Translations under genes and position numbers: made by a program | Assembly (NCBI GenBank): GCA_026261815.1 | Contig: JAMPIT010000890.1 | Span: 6,416,001 to 6,480,000, forward strand | Direction: 5' to 3' | Source: Monarcha castaneiventris obscurior | Lineage: Eukaryota > Chordata > Aves > Passeriformes > Monarchidae | Length of the DNA: 64,000 nt | Notes under the pieces: model-generated | Seen by the model: only the letters and a program-made list of their open reading frames with translations | Databases searched by the model: none | What the model was told of the DNA's origin: nothing | Part shown: one piece after another, positions 1 through 12,700 of the stretch | How positions within the stretch are numbered: position 1 is the stretch's first letter | Layout: the number at the start of each line of letters is the position of its first letter

Positions 1-651
1 CAGCCTTACAAACCTTAGCAGCTCTGACAGTTGTTACAGGGATTTACAACTTCAGTGGCTGAAAGTTGCCTTTCTTTAGAGGCACATCAAAGCCATTGGG
101 AAGATTCCAATTTAATCAGCAGGGAGGGCAATCCAGTCTTTGCAGATTGGAAGCGAGGGGCTGCTTTCCACCTGTGGCACTGGCTTCTGCATGGTTGGTG
201 TGTAGGGCCATCAACCACATACACTGGGATTTTGTCAAGCAGTGCTGGATGGAGGGCTGAATGCTGAATTGGTTTTCCTGCTTCTGTCTTCTTTTTTCTT
301 TCAAGAAGTGTTTGGGATAAACTTTTGAGGCATGGAAATAGGTCTAGAATAACTGTACTAAGCCTGTAGTTGTATATTATAGCATTTAAGAGGGCTTTGG
401 TACATCTAGGAAATGATATTTTGATTTTTTATTTTTCCCTTTTTAAGATGGATTTGAGGATCCTCTTTTTCCCCTCAGCTTTTTCATACCTGCCCTTTTG
501 GACTTCTTAGTAATGCCACAAAACTTAGTAACCAAACCTTTTCAGAGACCACACTAAGGAAGCTATCAGTTATTTATTAAAACAGAGATTATGGGTAGGA
601 AGGAATTGTTTTACAAGCCTTGTCTTTGCTGAAATCTGTATCTTCTCACAG
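1..651 (+). other. HERC3: HERC3 intron (partial)
   Basis: AT-rich sequence ending in a pyrimidine-rich acceptor (ttctcacag, 643-651). The short open frames here have no exon-like borders. I see nothing else in it. Confidence 0.7.
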
Positions 652-776
652 AATTCCTTGCCTGCTGATGATTTCCGGACCATAAATGAAACACGTTACA
701 CCTGTTTAATAAATGATGAAACTATAGATGTCTGGAGGCAAAAGCTTTTAGAAAAGAACAGTTCTAATTCTGTCAA
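652..776 (+). CDS. HERC3: HERC3 exon (first in window)
   Basis: The exon starts after ttctcacag and opens with NSLPADDFR. It ends GTC AA before the donor gtaggt. If the exon ran to 780 it would include an in-frame TAG, so the end at 776 is preferred; it also restores the codon AAT with the next exon. It encodes the linker between the RCC1-like domain and the middle region ([16 protein letters not shown]). The intron that follows (777-1318) shows no other feature. Confidence 0.9.
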
Positions 777-3700
777 GTAGGTATTGTGGCACTGGACAAG
801 CCTTTTGTTGAAAGTTCTATTTAAATAATTTTGTTGGCTTCCGTGCCATGCTTTCACTTGAAATTTAGCAACCTTTTCAAGTGTGGTTCTTGGTCGTGTC
901 CAAGGGGAGGAGTTGCCAGTCACAAGGCTGCCAGGTGAGAGCTTCTGAGCAAAACCAGAGGAATTTGAGGCTGCCCCAGCATTGCAGATGGTGGGTGGGA
1001 ACTTGATTTTAAAGTTGTCCTGCATTGTGTGCTTAAAATTCGTGAAAAGCAGCAAGAACTTGTGAACAGACTGATTAAGTTCTTTCCCCAGTGTGCCTGC
1101 CATGAGAAGGGCAGAATAGGTGGAAAGGAGGCACTAATTCCTCCTTTCAGAGAGGGACCTTACATGATCCTGAATGAACTTCTTGCCCTCTGTGCCTCTA
1201 AAGGGGTTATCCTGACATTGTTTCCCATAGAAGGAAGGAAAAAGAGATGAAGAGATTTACTGAGGCATCCATTCATAACCTGTATCTCTGTTTCCTTTTG
1301 TCTTCCTGCTGCAAACAGTAATGTTGTTCAGATACTGTCCTCAGCTGCCTGCTGGAATGGAAGTTTCTTGGAGAAGAAGTAAGTGGCAAATTTCCAGAAG
1401 TATGGCTTTCCCTTGATGCAGACTGGAATCCCTTTGCTTAACTCACTTCTGCAGTGGGATTTGATTTTTTTGATCAGACAGGAGGTGGGGGCAGAGAGTG
1501 TTCCCTAAAGGTGGGTGGTCAGAGCTGGGTGAGGAAGGCAGGGGGTCTAAGAGTGCATGGTGAGTGTACTGTAAGTGGCACAGATTTCTTGGAGTTGCCA
1601 CAGTTGTTATTCTTCCTTATGAAATAGATACCAACTTTAAAGAGAGGGAGAGGAGTATGACTGAGGGAAATTAGAGATGCCAGGTATCTGAATAGTCTCT
1701 TACCCAGCTGAGCTAGCTGGTGCACGTGAAAGTATCCTTCCACACAGGCTGATCATGAAAATACCTCTGGGGCAGCGTGGAAGTGCTTTCCATTTAGGTG
1801 ACATCACATGTGGAAAGTTTTGTGCTCCTGCTTGCAAAAGGAGGAATTTCAAATGGGTGTGACCCACAATAGGTGGTGACAAAGTTGAAAGACGTAGCTG
1901 AGTCAAAGGCTGTGGGTTGGGGAAGGCTTGTGTTGGCTGTGTCTGTAAATGTTGAGGAGGTAACAGCATAAGATGAGGAGGACGAGAAGAAATTTTTCTG
2001 GTGATGAGTAAATGACCTGTAACTAGGTGAAGAAAAGCTTACTTACGCTGAGTAATCGTGGCATAATATGTTCCAAGAGCAACTTGAAAAAGAAAATAAT
2101 TTGCTAATTATTTTGGTGTTCTTCTGCTTGTCCAGTGGTTTCTTCTCTAGTGTTGTGACATGTTATTGCATCAGGAGAGTTGTGTCATGTTGGTTTAAAA
2201 CCCTTGTTGAAGTATCCAAGTTGTTGAGTCACTTTAAATAGTCTCACGTCTCCTCTGAATGTGGAAAGGAGTGTGGAGTTTATGGCTTCATCAGCCAAAT
2301 ACAGTTGTTCTTCCACTTCAGTGATGTCTTGGCTAGTGCAGGACTTAACTTCTACAGGAAGTGTTTGACCAAATGAATGATAAATTCTGAAGCCTTAAAT
2401 GAGGCTGTATTTAACTATGTACCTTTATTCACAAAATCTTCTGTCACGGTGCACTTGATAGAAATGCCCCAGTGCATCCCTCTGGTATCAAGGCCAGGTA
2501 GGCCTGTTTGCATTACAGGATTAGATGGAGGAGCAGCTTTTCCATGGCTGTGTGCCTGAGCACTACCTTTGCAGAGCACAGCCTGGAGTGCTCTGTACCA
2601 AGGCGTGTCCCTGGGGAGCTCTTTTCAGCCTGGAGCCTGTGCTTTTATGGAAATAGCTGTTCTTCTCCAGCAGGCTGTGTTTAGCTCCTCATGTTGTTAC
2701 AGTTACACCAGCAAACTGACAAATGCATCCCATCTTTTATAGCTGCCTTCCCCTTCAGAGTGTCTAATACAGCGCTCTTAAGACAGTGAAGGACTCCTGG
2801 GGACACCAAAGAGTTAGAAGAAGTGTTTCTCTGCAAGAATCCCAGCCCTAACCAAGGCCTGGAGGAATTCAGAAGGGAGAGTCTTTGTTTCTAGTCTTAC
2901 GAATTCCCTAGTGGCCATTTTTCTACTTCTTGCTCTCAGGCCATGTCAATACACAGCTAAGGGGGTTTCTTCTTTAAACTTATGCCTGTCTATCTGTGAT
3001 TTCTTTTTTAAAGAATCGATGAACATTTTAAAACCAGTCCAAAGATCCCAGGGATTGATCTGAACTCCACGAGAGTGCTGTTTGAGAAGCTGATGAACTC
3101 CCAGCACTCCATTCTCCTAGAGCAGGTATTGCACTTCTGAGATTTGAGTATTCAGAGGGGAAATTAAGGCTTTGTCCCTCTCCAGCATGCAAGTACCAGC
3201 AGCATTTTTGGGGAAGGGTTGTGCTGCAAATCTAGAAGCCAGACACTTAATAGTACTTCTCCTTTGACCTGGGCTGATTTTGACCTCCTCAAATGTGTCT
3301 CCAAGACTTTTATTTAAAAACAAGTTTTATCTCATGGCATTTAATACTTGAATGTCTGCTGAAATGAACTCTGTGTATGTTATATTTGTAATTACTATGT
3401 GTCTATCAGGAGTTGACACATGGTTGTGTAATTTATTCTAACTCAGAGAATTTCTTTCACAAGTGCAGAGCTGTAGGATAAAAGCATACATGTTCCCCTT
3501 GCCACTTTTAGCTATAATATTTATAGCTTTGGGGTTTTTTTGCTCTGTGTTTGACTTTTAAAGCAGGGTTTTACCATTTCATCAGCTCTTAAACATCAGC
3601 TATGTTGTAGGTGCTCTGTCACCCAGGATAAGCTGTCTTTTTTGTTTTGTTTTCTCTCTAGATACTGAAGAGCTTTGAAAGCTTTTTGATTCCTCAGCTG

Positions 3701-6700
3701 TCCAGCTCGCCACCAGATGTTGAGGCAATGAGGATCTATCTGATTCTTCCAGAATTCCCACCTTTCCAAGACTCCAAGTATTACATCTCTTTGACACTTC
3801 CTCTAGCAATGGCTATTCTGCGCCTGGATACCAACCCCAGCAAAGTGCTTGGTAAGTGTTGTTTAAGAATTGCTTTAATTTAGAAGAAAAATACAATTTC
3901 AAAGAGCACTTACTAGGGAGGTTAATCTAGTTTACCTTATCTAGTTTACCCACATTCAGAGACTCAGTTCCAGATAAATTTGCAGAGTTTTTCCGTATTT
4001 CAGAATATAGAAATACAGATTTTTGTATATCATGAAGATTAAATGATCCTATTCTCTTAAATCTGGTCAGCTACTGATCACTTTAGAATATCTTCTCTGT
4101 ATATGGTAAATAAAAGGATACTGAATATAATATCAAATTATTTTGTCCTCTACAAGATGGCAGACAGACCTGTTGGTCTGTGGCTATGCTGAACACTTCA
4201 ACTCTTCTCCCCCTTCTGAGTCTCTTAATTTCTAATATATTTTCCTGTGAGCTTATTTTAAGCTGAACAGAGCGTATTCTGCTTTATGATTGTTACTCAC
4301 GTTTGTTAAGCTGCTACTGTTCTTGTTATCTTACTCTCTTTCTTAAGGCTGTCTTGTACTAAATCTGATATTATTTATCATGTAAAACGCTATGTGATGT
4401 ATTCAGACCTCCGGAAGAATCACTCCAGCAAATTTATTTTGATGTTTAGTGATTTTTTTATTATTCAAAGAGGCTTTGGGTCTGTTTCCTCTTCTACTTG
4501 GAGTAGTCCTCTGTGATTTTTGGCATATAGAAATGCAAAGGATTCTCAAACTTTTGCCTGTCAGACTCCGTTGTTGTGTTGACACTTGAGAGGATAAACT
4601 GTTTGTTTCTAAGATGGCATGATGGTTTCCTAGGCTCCAGCTTCTACTTTGCAGGTGATTGGTTCTAGGAAGGAAGCTAATAGTCAGGGTCCCTTCCGAG
4701 GAGAGTAAGGGTTACCTGTCCTTGGCAAGAAAGAAATCAGACTCTCTAAAGAGGGGATTAATCCAGTAGTGCAGATGTGCCAGGAGACACGCTCTGACCC
4801 CTGCTAGGAAAGTATGTGGTGCTACAGAGAATTGCCCAGGCAACTCTTTCCTTGTCACTCCTGAGAGACAGCTGTTTGCCCACGAGGCCACAGTATCCTG
4901 AATGCCAGATACTTGAAAGATTGTCTTAAATGAAAGGCTGAAAACCTTCAAATTCAGGCTCTCACCCTGATCAGGTGAGCTGGGTACTGGGCTGGGTAAT
5001 GATTGGTGTGGTTTGATGAGAGTGGAAAGGGAGGAGCTTTTCAGTTTCTGGTATTTAGATGACTCTGCCTCACTTTCCTGTTGCTACAGCTAGGGCAAGA
5101 ATAGGGAAGTTTTTCGGAAGAGTCTTCAGGTGTATTCCCCTTTTCTCAGTTGTAACCCCTTGTTTAGGGGTTACTCTGGCCTTTGATTAAAGTTTATATT
5201 GATGTCCTCTGCTTTCCAGATAACTGGTGGTCTCAGGTGTGCCCAAGATACTTCCTCAGGCTCGTGGACCTCTATAAAGGTGCCGTGGTTTACCTCCTCA
5301 GCGGAAGGAAGACGCTGCTGATCCCAGTCCTGTTCAGCAGCTACATTACAGCTGCTCTCAGGCTTCTGGAGAAGCTCCACAAGGTGAGAGGAAAGCCCAG
5401 GCATGTGTTGGCTCGAGATGATTCAGTCTTGCCTGCTCCTTGCCAGTCGTGAGCTGTGGCACTGTCCACCAAGACACCACGTGGGAAAGGTGTTAGCAGC
5501 TTTCCCAAGTCCAAGGTTCTTGAGGATTGTTTAGTCCTATCTCAAACACTACAAATAAAGGTACCCTAAAGAAGGCTGCTGCTGGGCCTGGCACTTTGGC
5601 ATCACAAACACCTGTCCCTTGATGGTCTCCCCTCTCACTGTGTTGTTGCTGGGTAGCTTGGTTGAGGAAGAGAGGGAGCTAAAGTAAGTTAGAAAGATGT
5701 TTATCTTGATTTTTCGTGGTTTGTACTGAAATATAAGAGACTGTGAGTTTTTTGGAAGACTTTCTGGGTCCTTTTGTTGCAAGCTGTTATAATTGATTTT
5801 ATGAAAGCAAACCTGTGTGTTACAAGAAAAATGCTGAATATATATTAAAATATGTTGAATATTTCCGTCTGTTCTCTTCACTAGGTGAATCAGAAGGTTA
5901 AACACGTGGAATATGATAAGTTTTATATCCCTGAGATTTCCAGCTTGGTGGACATTCAGGAGGATTATCTCATGTGGTTCTTGCACCAGGCTGGAATGGT
6001 AAGAGATTTTATGCATGGTCATGAAATAGCTGTCCATGTTTGTGTCTCTGGCTGTAGATCTGTATTTTCAATATCCTTAATAAAAGTGGAATGTATTGAG
6101 TATAGGAACATCTGTATGTTTAGCCTCTCAGATCTGAGCACTCGGTGGCTTTGCAAAATTGACTTAAAAACAAAAAAGGCTGTCAAAAGAGTTGGAGCTA
6201 ACAATATTTAACGAAAGCTTGCAACAGTCTTTGTGATTATTCATGTGAATTTCATTCAGTCTTTGCACAAGGGGATTAATTCAGTCGCTGGATCCTTTTA
6301 GTGTAATCAAGACCTCAGGAGCCAAGTCCTGTATTCTAAAATTATAATTTTTGCCCTTTACTTCTGCTGTTTAGGCAGGTATTGTGAATAATGTAGCCAG
6401 TGATGTTAAAATGTTGCTCTGTAAGAGGAGGCAGTGTGGCGTTCTGGCTAGGGGACTGAACCAAGCCTCAAGAGATGTGGGTTCTATTCCTGGCTCTTCC
6501 AGTAACCTGCTGGGTGATCTTGGGTAAGACCCTTCACCTCTTCTTTGTCTCACTTTCCCATCTGTAAGAAAGGAGATAACTAAACTGAGGGCTGGAATAT
6601 GCTGTGTGGGAACCCAGTGAGATTATTTAATTATGGCAAGGAAAGGAATCCCAAGTGTAAGAAAACCACCAAAAAACATCTGCCGAGGGATGCTGCAGGA

Positions 6701-9700
6701 GTAAAACCTGACTGTAGTGATAACTTCTGTGTGTGTTTTCATGGCCTTTGCAAATGTTGTTTGTGCTGTGTCCCCACCCTCTGCTTTCCATCATTTAAAT
6801 AGTGCTGCTTTGTGCTTTTAGTGAGCAGAGCAATAAAATACCGACTTAAATTTATGTAAGGGATAGTTAAAAATGTGTCAATATGGCTAATGATGAGTCA
6901 TTTGCATTGCAGGGGTGTTCTTGTATCACCATGTTGTGGCCTTATGGTCTCTCCTGTTTCATATGGTTTCTGCCTTAGGACTAGTTTTTTTGTTACTCTT
7001 CAGAAGAGCAGGTTTCTCCCATGGCAGACTAGCACAGGCTTCTGTGCCAGTCAGTCTTCTTAGTAATGTTTGATGGTCATGTTTTGAATTAGACTTGTGC
7101 ATTTTCTTGAGAAGAAAGTTCCCATGCTTTTCTGTAAGAGGAAGAAAAATGGGTTGTTGGTCCCAAAGGAGGAAAATTTACTTTGGGTCACCTTTGGACT
7201 AGTCCATCCAAAAAATCCACAAGACATAAAACTGAAAGACTAAAAGATTTTCATACTTCTCTTTTTCTTTCACAGAAAGTAAGGCCATCTATCATGCAGG
7301 TAAGAAAATTGTTTCTTAAGACTCTTATTTAAAGAAGTGCTCTGGAAGCTGTGGATAGGAACAAATCTTGCCTGCCTTTCTTGTAGGATGCTGTGACTCT
7401 CTGCTCTTACCCTTTCATCTTCGATGCTCAAGCTAAGACCAAAATGTTACAGACAGATGCAGAATTACAGATGCAGGTAATCATTCTCTCTCCCAAATTT
7501 CCTGACACACTTCTTTTTCTCTGCCTTTTGCAATGGTGCCTGCGTGGAAAGGGTGTTAACTGGGAGCTGGTGGGTGCAACACATTAGTGTTTCCACGATA
7601 CAGGAGAGCAGTGTATCTGGAGAACCTCTTTGCCCTGGATATTGCAGAGGCAGTGCTTGGTGTCTTTCCCTTCAAAATGCTTGCCTGGCAACATCAGAAC
7701 TGCCAGAAGTGCATGTGGTGGAAATTTAAAGTGTTTAGAGAAGGAGTAGCTATTTATTTATGATAGTCCAAGGATACGGAGTAAGGTGAGGCCTCTATTA
7801 GAGGAGCTGTAAGATTGGGTAAGCAGACAAACGTTCAAGTAAGTGGACACTTGTTTCTAGATTCCTGCCTGGTGCAGGAGTGGTAGTTCCTTGTAACAAT
7901 GAGGTGAGTGTTGCAGAGCAGCTCCTGGTGCAGTTTGTGGTTGCAGGCAGCCGCTGTTGTCAGCAGCCCATGCACCCATTTGCAGTGAGGGCACAGCCCT
8001 GGGGCCCTCCAGGAGTGTGCTGAGAGCTATAACACAGACACTGTCCAGCTCCAGCACCCTGTAGGTGGCAGCCAAGCCAGCTCACAGCCAGGCTGTGGCA
8101 AGGGCAGCTGGGCTCTGTGCCCATGCAAATGCCCCGGTGCCAGACACTGCTCACGCTGCTGCCTCCTGAGACAGGCAAAGCGTTGGGCACTGAGCCCTTG
8201 TCCAGTGCAGCTGGGGCTGGGACTAGTCCCATCCTCTGTGAAGTAACTTTGCTGAGCTCCTTGGTTGTCAGGTTCCTTCAGGGTGGAAAACTCCTCACAG
8301 TCACTTGTGGCCATGGTGCAAGTTCCATGTCATGCCCGTCTCCTGGCTTTCCTATGGCTGCTTGAGCACACAGCCTGCAGCAAGGCAGAGGAGGCTTGGC
8401 CTATGCTCAGATGCTGCAGTCACTTGCTCCTGCTCTTGTTTTGTCAGCCTCTTGCATGTTTTCAGCTGCCCAGTTTGTGAGCAGTGCACTGCTGAGAGGA
8501 GATATCAGCCTTACCTTGGCAGAACAGCAGGCCGGGTACAGGTTTTGTTGTCCTGAGAGAGAGGATCTTTAGCAAGACAGCCACTTAGATGCCAGGGAAA
8601 CCTGTGTTCTCTGAGTGCTGGAACAGAGGAAGCCTGGTCCCTGGTGGATTTCTGTCCCAGGTTTAACTGATTTTTAAACTGTATTTTTAAATGTGAATTT
8701 GCCATTTACTATGGGCAGTGCATGAGAAGAAATAAAGTAAGTGTCGCCAAAGCTTAGACTGGACTTTGTGCCTTGCACAACTCCAGAAAATCCATGTGGA
8801 TGAGGGTTTTGAATGGTGTGTGATGGGTTCCCTGGTGCCTTGCCTGATGCATTTGTCAGCTGACTCCTTGCTTGGTATATTTGTAGCACTGTTTTCTCTC
8901 CTGGACTCATTCTTACCTGAGTACGTTCACACTGAGTTTCTTGACTCAGTAAACTGAGCATGAATAAAGCCTCTTCTCCCCACCCACCTGCCTAACATAA
9001 AAAACAGTGTTAGTTTTTAGTTGATCTCTATTGCTCAAATGTGGTGAATTGATCAGTGGACTCAAAAGTGTTGGTGTGGGAGATGGGGGAACAGGTAGGC
9101 ATACAGGCACACACACAGTACAGAGTGAGCATGGGATTCTTGAACCCTGAGGAAACCAAAAAGGCAGAAAGGAGCACCATGTAGTTGTTAACTGTTTTCC
9201 TTTCACAGAAAGAAAGAAGGAAGAAAGAAGTAAAACTTCTGTTTTATTTGCAGGTTGCAATAAATGGTGCAAATTTGCAGAATGTCTTCATGCTTCTCAC
9301 CCTGGAGCCTCTGCTGGCCAGAAGCCCTTTCCTGGTACTTCATGTTCGCAGGAGTAACTTAGTTGGTGATGCTCTAAGGGAGTTGAGCATCCATTCAGAC
9401 ATTGATTTGAAAAAACCTCTCAAAGTAAGTTTCCCCCATATCTTTAGCACCCTCTCATTTAGCAGATATTTCTGCAGCCTTTCAGCTGTTCACATTACCA
9501 CTACACCACTGTGCAGTACCTTCTCCATAGGTATAGCACACAAGAGCACTTGATCTAGTCAGTGCAAGGGCTGAGTCGTTTTTCTGACTCCTGGAGTGCT
9601 TTGGCAGTGGAATAGTTTACAAGAAGGCAAGCACAGGATTTAGTCTCTTTTCCTGGTGTGTTGAGTGTACCAGAGCCAGGGGAGGAAGCATTTTATGATG

Positions 9701-12700
9701 TTATGCAGTCTTTGTTTTGCCCTTTTGCAGGAACAGGCTATTTACAATAGGATGTGTTCTATCTCTGAGAGATTGCTGCTATCTTCAGTAGCTGCTGTCA
9801 TGCTGCTGCTCTGATTGTTGGGAAGACAAGTGGTTATTTATGATTTGCATAAGGAGTTAAACATTCTCAAAATATCTGATTTGCCACCCCTGTTCCCTTT
9901 CTGTCCCTGCAGGCAGAGCACAGAAACGAGCTCGTGGGTTGCTGTGGGTTTGGCGTGTTAGACAAATTGCTTTGCATGGCTCCCAGTCAGAGAGAAGTCT
10001 GATTCACTCAGTCTCAGCTCTGCACCCCTGCCACTGACCTGGTTTTTTTTCAGGTGATCTTTGATGGTGAAGAAGCTGTTGATGCTGGAGGAGTGACAAA
10101 GGAATTTTTCCTCCTGTTGTTAAAAGAACTACTCAACCCTATCTATGGCATGTTCACTTACTACCCAGAGTCAAACCTGCTGTGGTTTTCAGACACAGTA
10201 AGTAAGCCCTTGCCCTCTATGCATGCAGGTTGGAATAATATGCTGCATTTAAATTGCAAGGAAGCTAGTGGCAAACTAAAAAAACCCCCATTTTCTACCC
10301 GTGATACAATGTGAACTCTATTTGCAGTCAGTGTAAATAGGTCCATTAACCTTAGCAGAACGGCGATGGTTGTGCCTGTTAAGGAGTTGGCTCTCTCTCT
10401 TTATTCTTATCCCATAATAAAACTCGTACTAAGGGTCAGGTGACAGGTTATAGAACTCTTATTATCATGAATATGATGGTCATGTGCTGTTCTACAGAAT
10501 GAGAGGTTTAGGTGGTAATGGCATTAGAATTTTGTGCCTCCCTTGCTGTTCACATGATTGCAGCCAATCCACTTAGTCATGCATCACTATCGCCTTCAGG
10601 ATCTAAAGTTGTTAATGCTTTATGTGAGGAAGCTCTAAATAGCAAGAAACATGGCTTGTAGTGGAAGGCTGTTGGTTTTGGAAGAGTGTGGAGTGCAAGA
10701 TCTGTACTGTCAGATGGCTGGAGATGGTGGTTTATGTCCTTTTCTTCACCTGCATGGGTAGAAAGATGGGAAATGACATTGCCAGTCTTCCCTTAAGGTG
10801 TGGCTGTCCTGGTTGGGGGGTTACAAGGCAGGAAGTGGCGTGGTACCTTTTGTAACTTGTAAACAGCATTGCAGAGCATTCACTGCTCATGTCAGTGCTA
10901 TCAAACAAGTCTTTTGACACCAGGAGTGATGACAGTGTCAGCACCGAAAATGAGTGGTGTATTTGGAGCATTTAACAGACGTGGGCAGCCAGTCTGTGAC
11001 TGACACAGCAGTGAGAGTCAATATGTGAAGAAAAGGAGGCCTGTGCTAGCACCTCTGCTGGTGTATCTGCTGGGGTGGCAGTGTGCTGGTGCAAAAGCTT
11101 TTAATAGAAAATAGGATGGGTGATAGGGAGAGGATCATTAACACATTTTCTTGCAGTACATAGACAGTAAACATTGAAGCACTGTTAGTGTCTAAATGCA
11201 GAGGTATTTAAAAAGGAATTAAAAGCCAGGTAAGGTGGCACAGCTGATCATGGCTTATAAAAGTGATAGAGCATGATTTCTGAAGCTTCATTTCCATGCC
11301 ACGCACCAGCAAGGAATTTACAACCAAAGTGGCACCTGATGGGAGCTCTCTGACTTTGTCCCAGTTGGAAAAGCAGGGTCTGGCTTCTTAGTGCATGGAG
11401 GAAAGGGTACTGTTCATTGCAGCAGTGACAGCGTGTCTCATCAGGATTTCTCTGTGTGGTTTTGCAGTGTTTTGTAGAACACAACTGGTTTCACTTGATT
11501 GGCATCATATGTGGTCTTGCAATATACAATTTCACAGTGGTAGACCTTCACTTTCCCTTGGCTCTGTACAAAAAACTCTTGAACGTGAAGCCCTGCCTAG
11601 AGGATTTGAAGGAGCTATCCCCCACGGAAGGAAGGTATGAAAATCAAAATTTGCAGCTTTTCTGGGAAGGTAGACCATCCAACTAAGAACAGGAAGTGCC
11701 AAACTAGGTAAAAGCTGATCAATAAAACACCTCCTGATCCTTTTGACTGACTGATTAATCGGGGTGTCTGTGGTCCTAGCAAAACATATGGTAGTGAATT
11801 TTGTGTAAGACTTCTCTCCCACAGGCTATTGGATCCATCTGCATAGGCTCCCACCCTCCTGACCCACAGAAACTGGATGCCAACACATCCCACACCCCGC
11901 TTTGAGAACAGGGGTGGAAGCCTGGCCCTGCCCTGTGTGGTTGTGTGCATGATCCCAGATCCCAGCCTCAGCCTTTCCCCTTGGGCCAGGCTGAGGCTAG
12001 CAAGCAGAGAGCTAGCTGTGTGTAGCACTGTGAATCATCCCATCCATGAACCAGAGCAGTTCTGACCTGCTCCCTTGCCAGGGAGAAGTTGAATGCAGTG
12101 AAAGAATTACTTTTTCTAAGTGGTGTATCTAATCTTTTCTACCTAATTGCATAGGGATACTGGTTCCCCCTGACACTGGGAAGTTAAGATCCCACTGTCT
12201 GACTGCTGTCTTGTTTCTGTTTCTGAGTTGCCATCTGATTTATCTACCCAAAGTGACAGCTGTATTTATGAATAATGAGGTAAAATGCCAGGAAGACAGC
12301 AGCACGATTCTGGGGGGCAGCAGAGTATTTTCTGTATGATGGGGATACAGATGCAGTCCACTTCTGTCTCTTCCTCTACTCCCTCAGACCTTTGTGTGAT
12401 GATGACATAGAATCAGAACTTAAGAACTAGAAATGTAATTCTGTTCCAAAGCCAGGATCATTAAAGGTGATCCATGAACTAGGTAGGCATGGACTGTACT
12501 GATAGTTTCCATGGACTGGCATTTATCCTGCTTCTAACAAAGCATCTCTTTGTGTGAGCTGTATTTCTTTCTTACCACTTCAGGTGACTCAGATTCTCTC
12601 TCTTGCAATCCTACTACCCAGATGTATGATGCTGTTTACTTCTGCTGAATTTGTTTTCCCTGTTAGAGGTATGGCTTTTTAAATCTGATTATTATTTCTT

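Noticed and set aside
5549..6037. 162-codon minus-strand frame
   Set aside because: It is antisense to the HERC3 exon 5885-5998 and AT-rich intron; no recognisable protein.
11615..12028. 137-codon minus-strand frame
   Set aside because: It is antisense to the end of a HERC3 exon and to intron; no homology seen.
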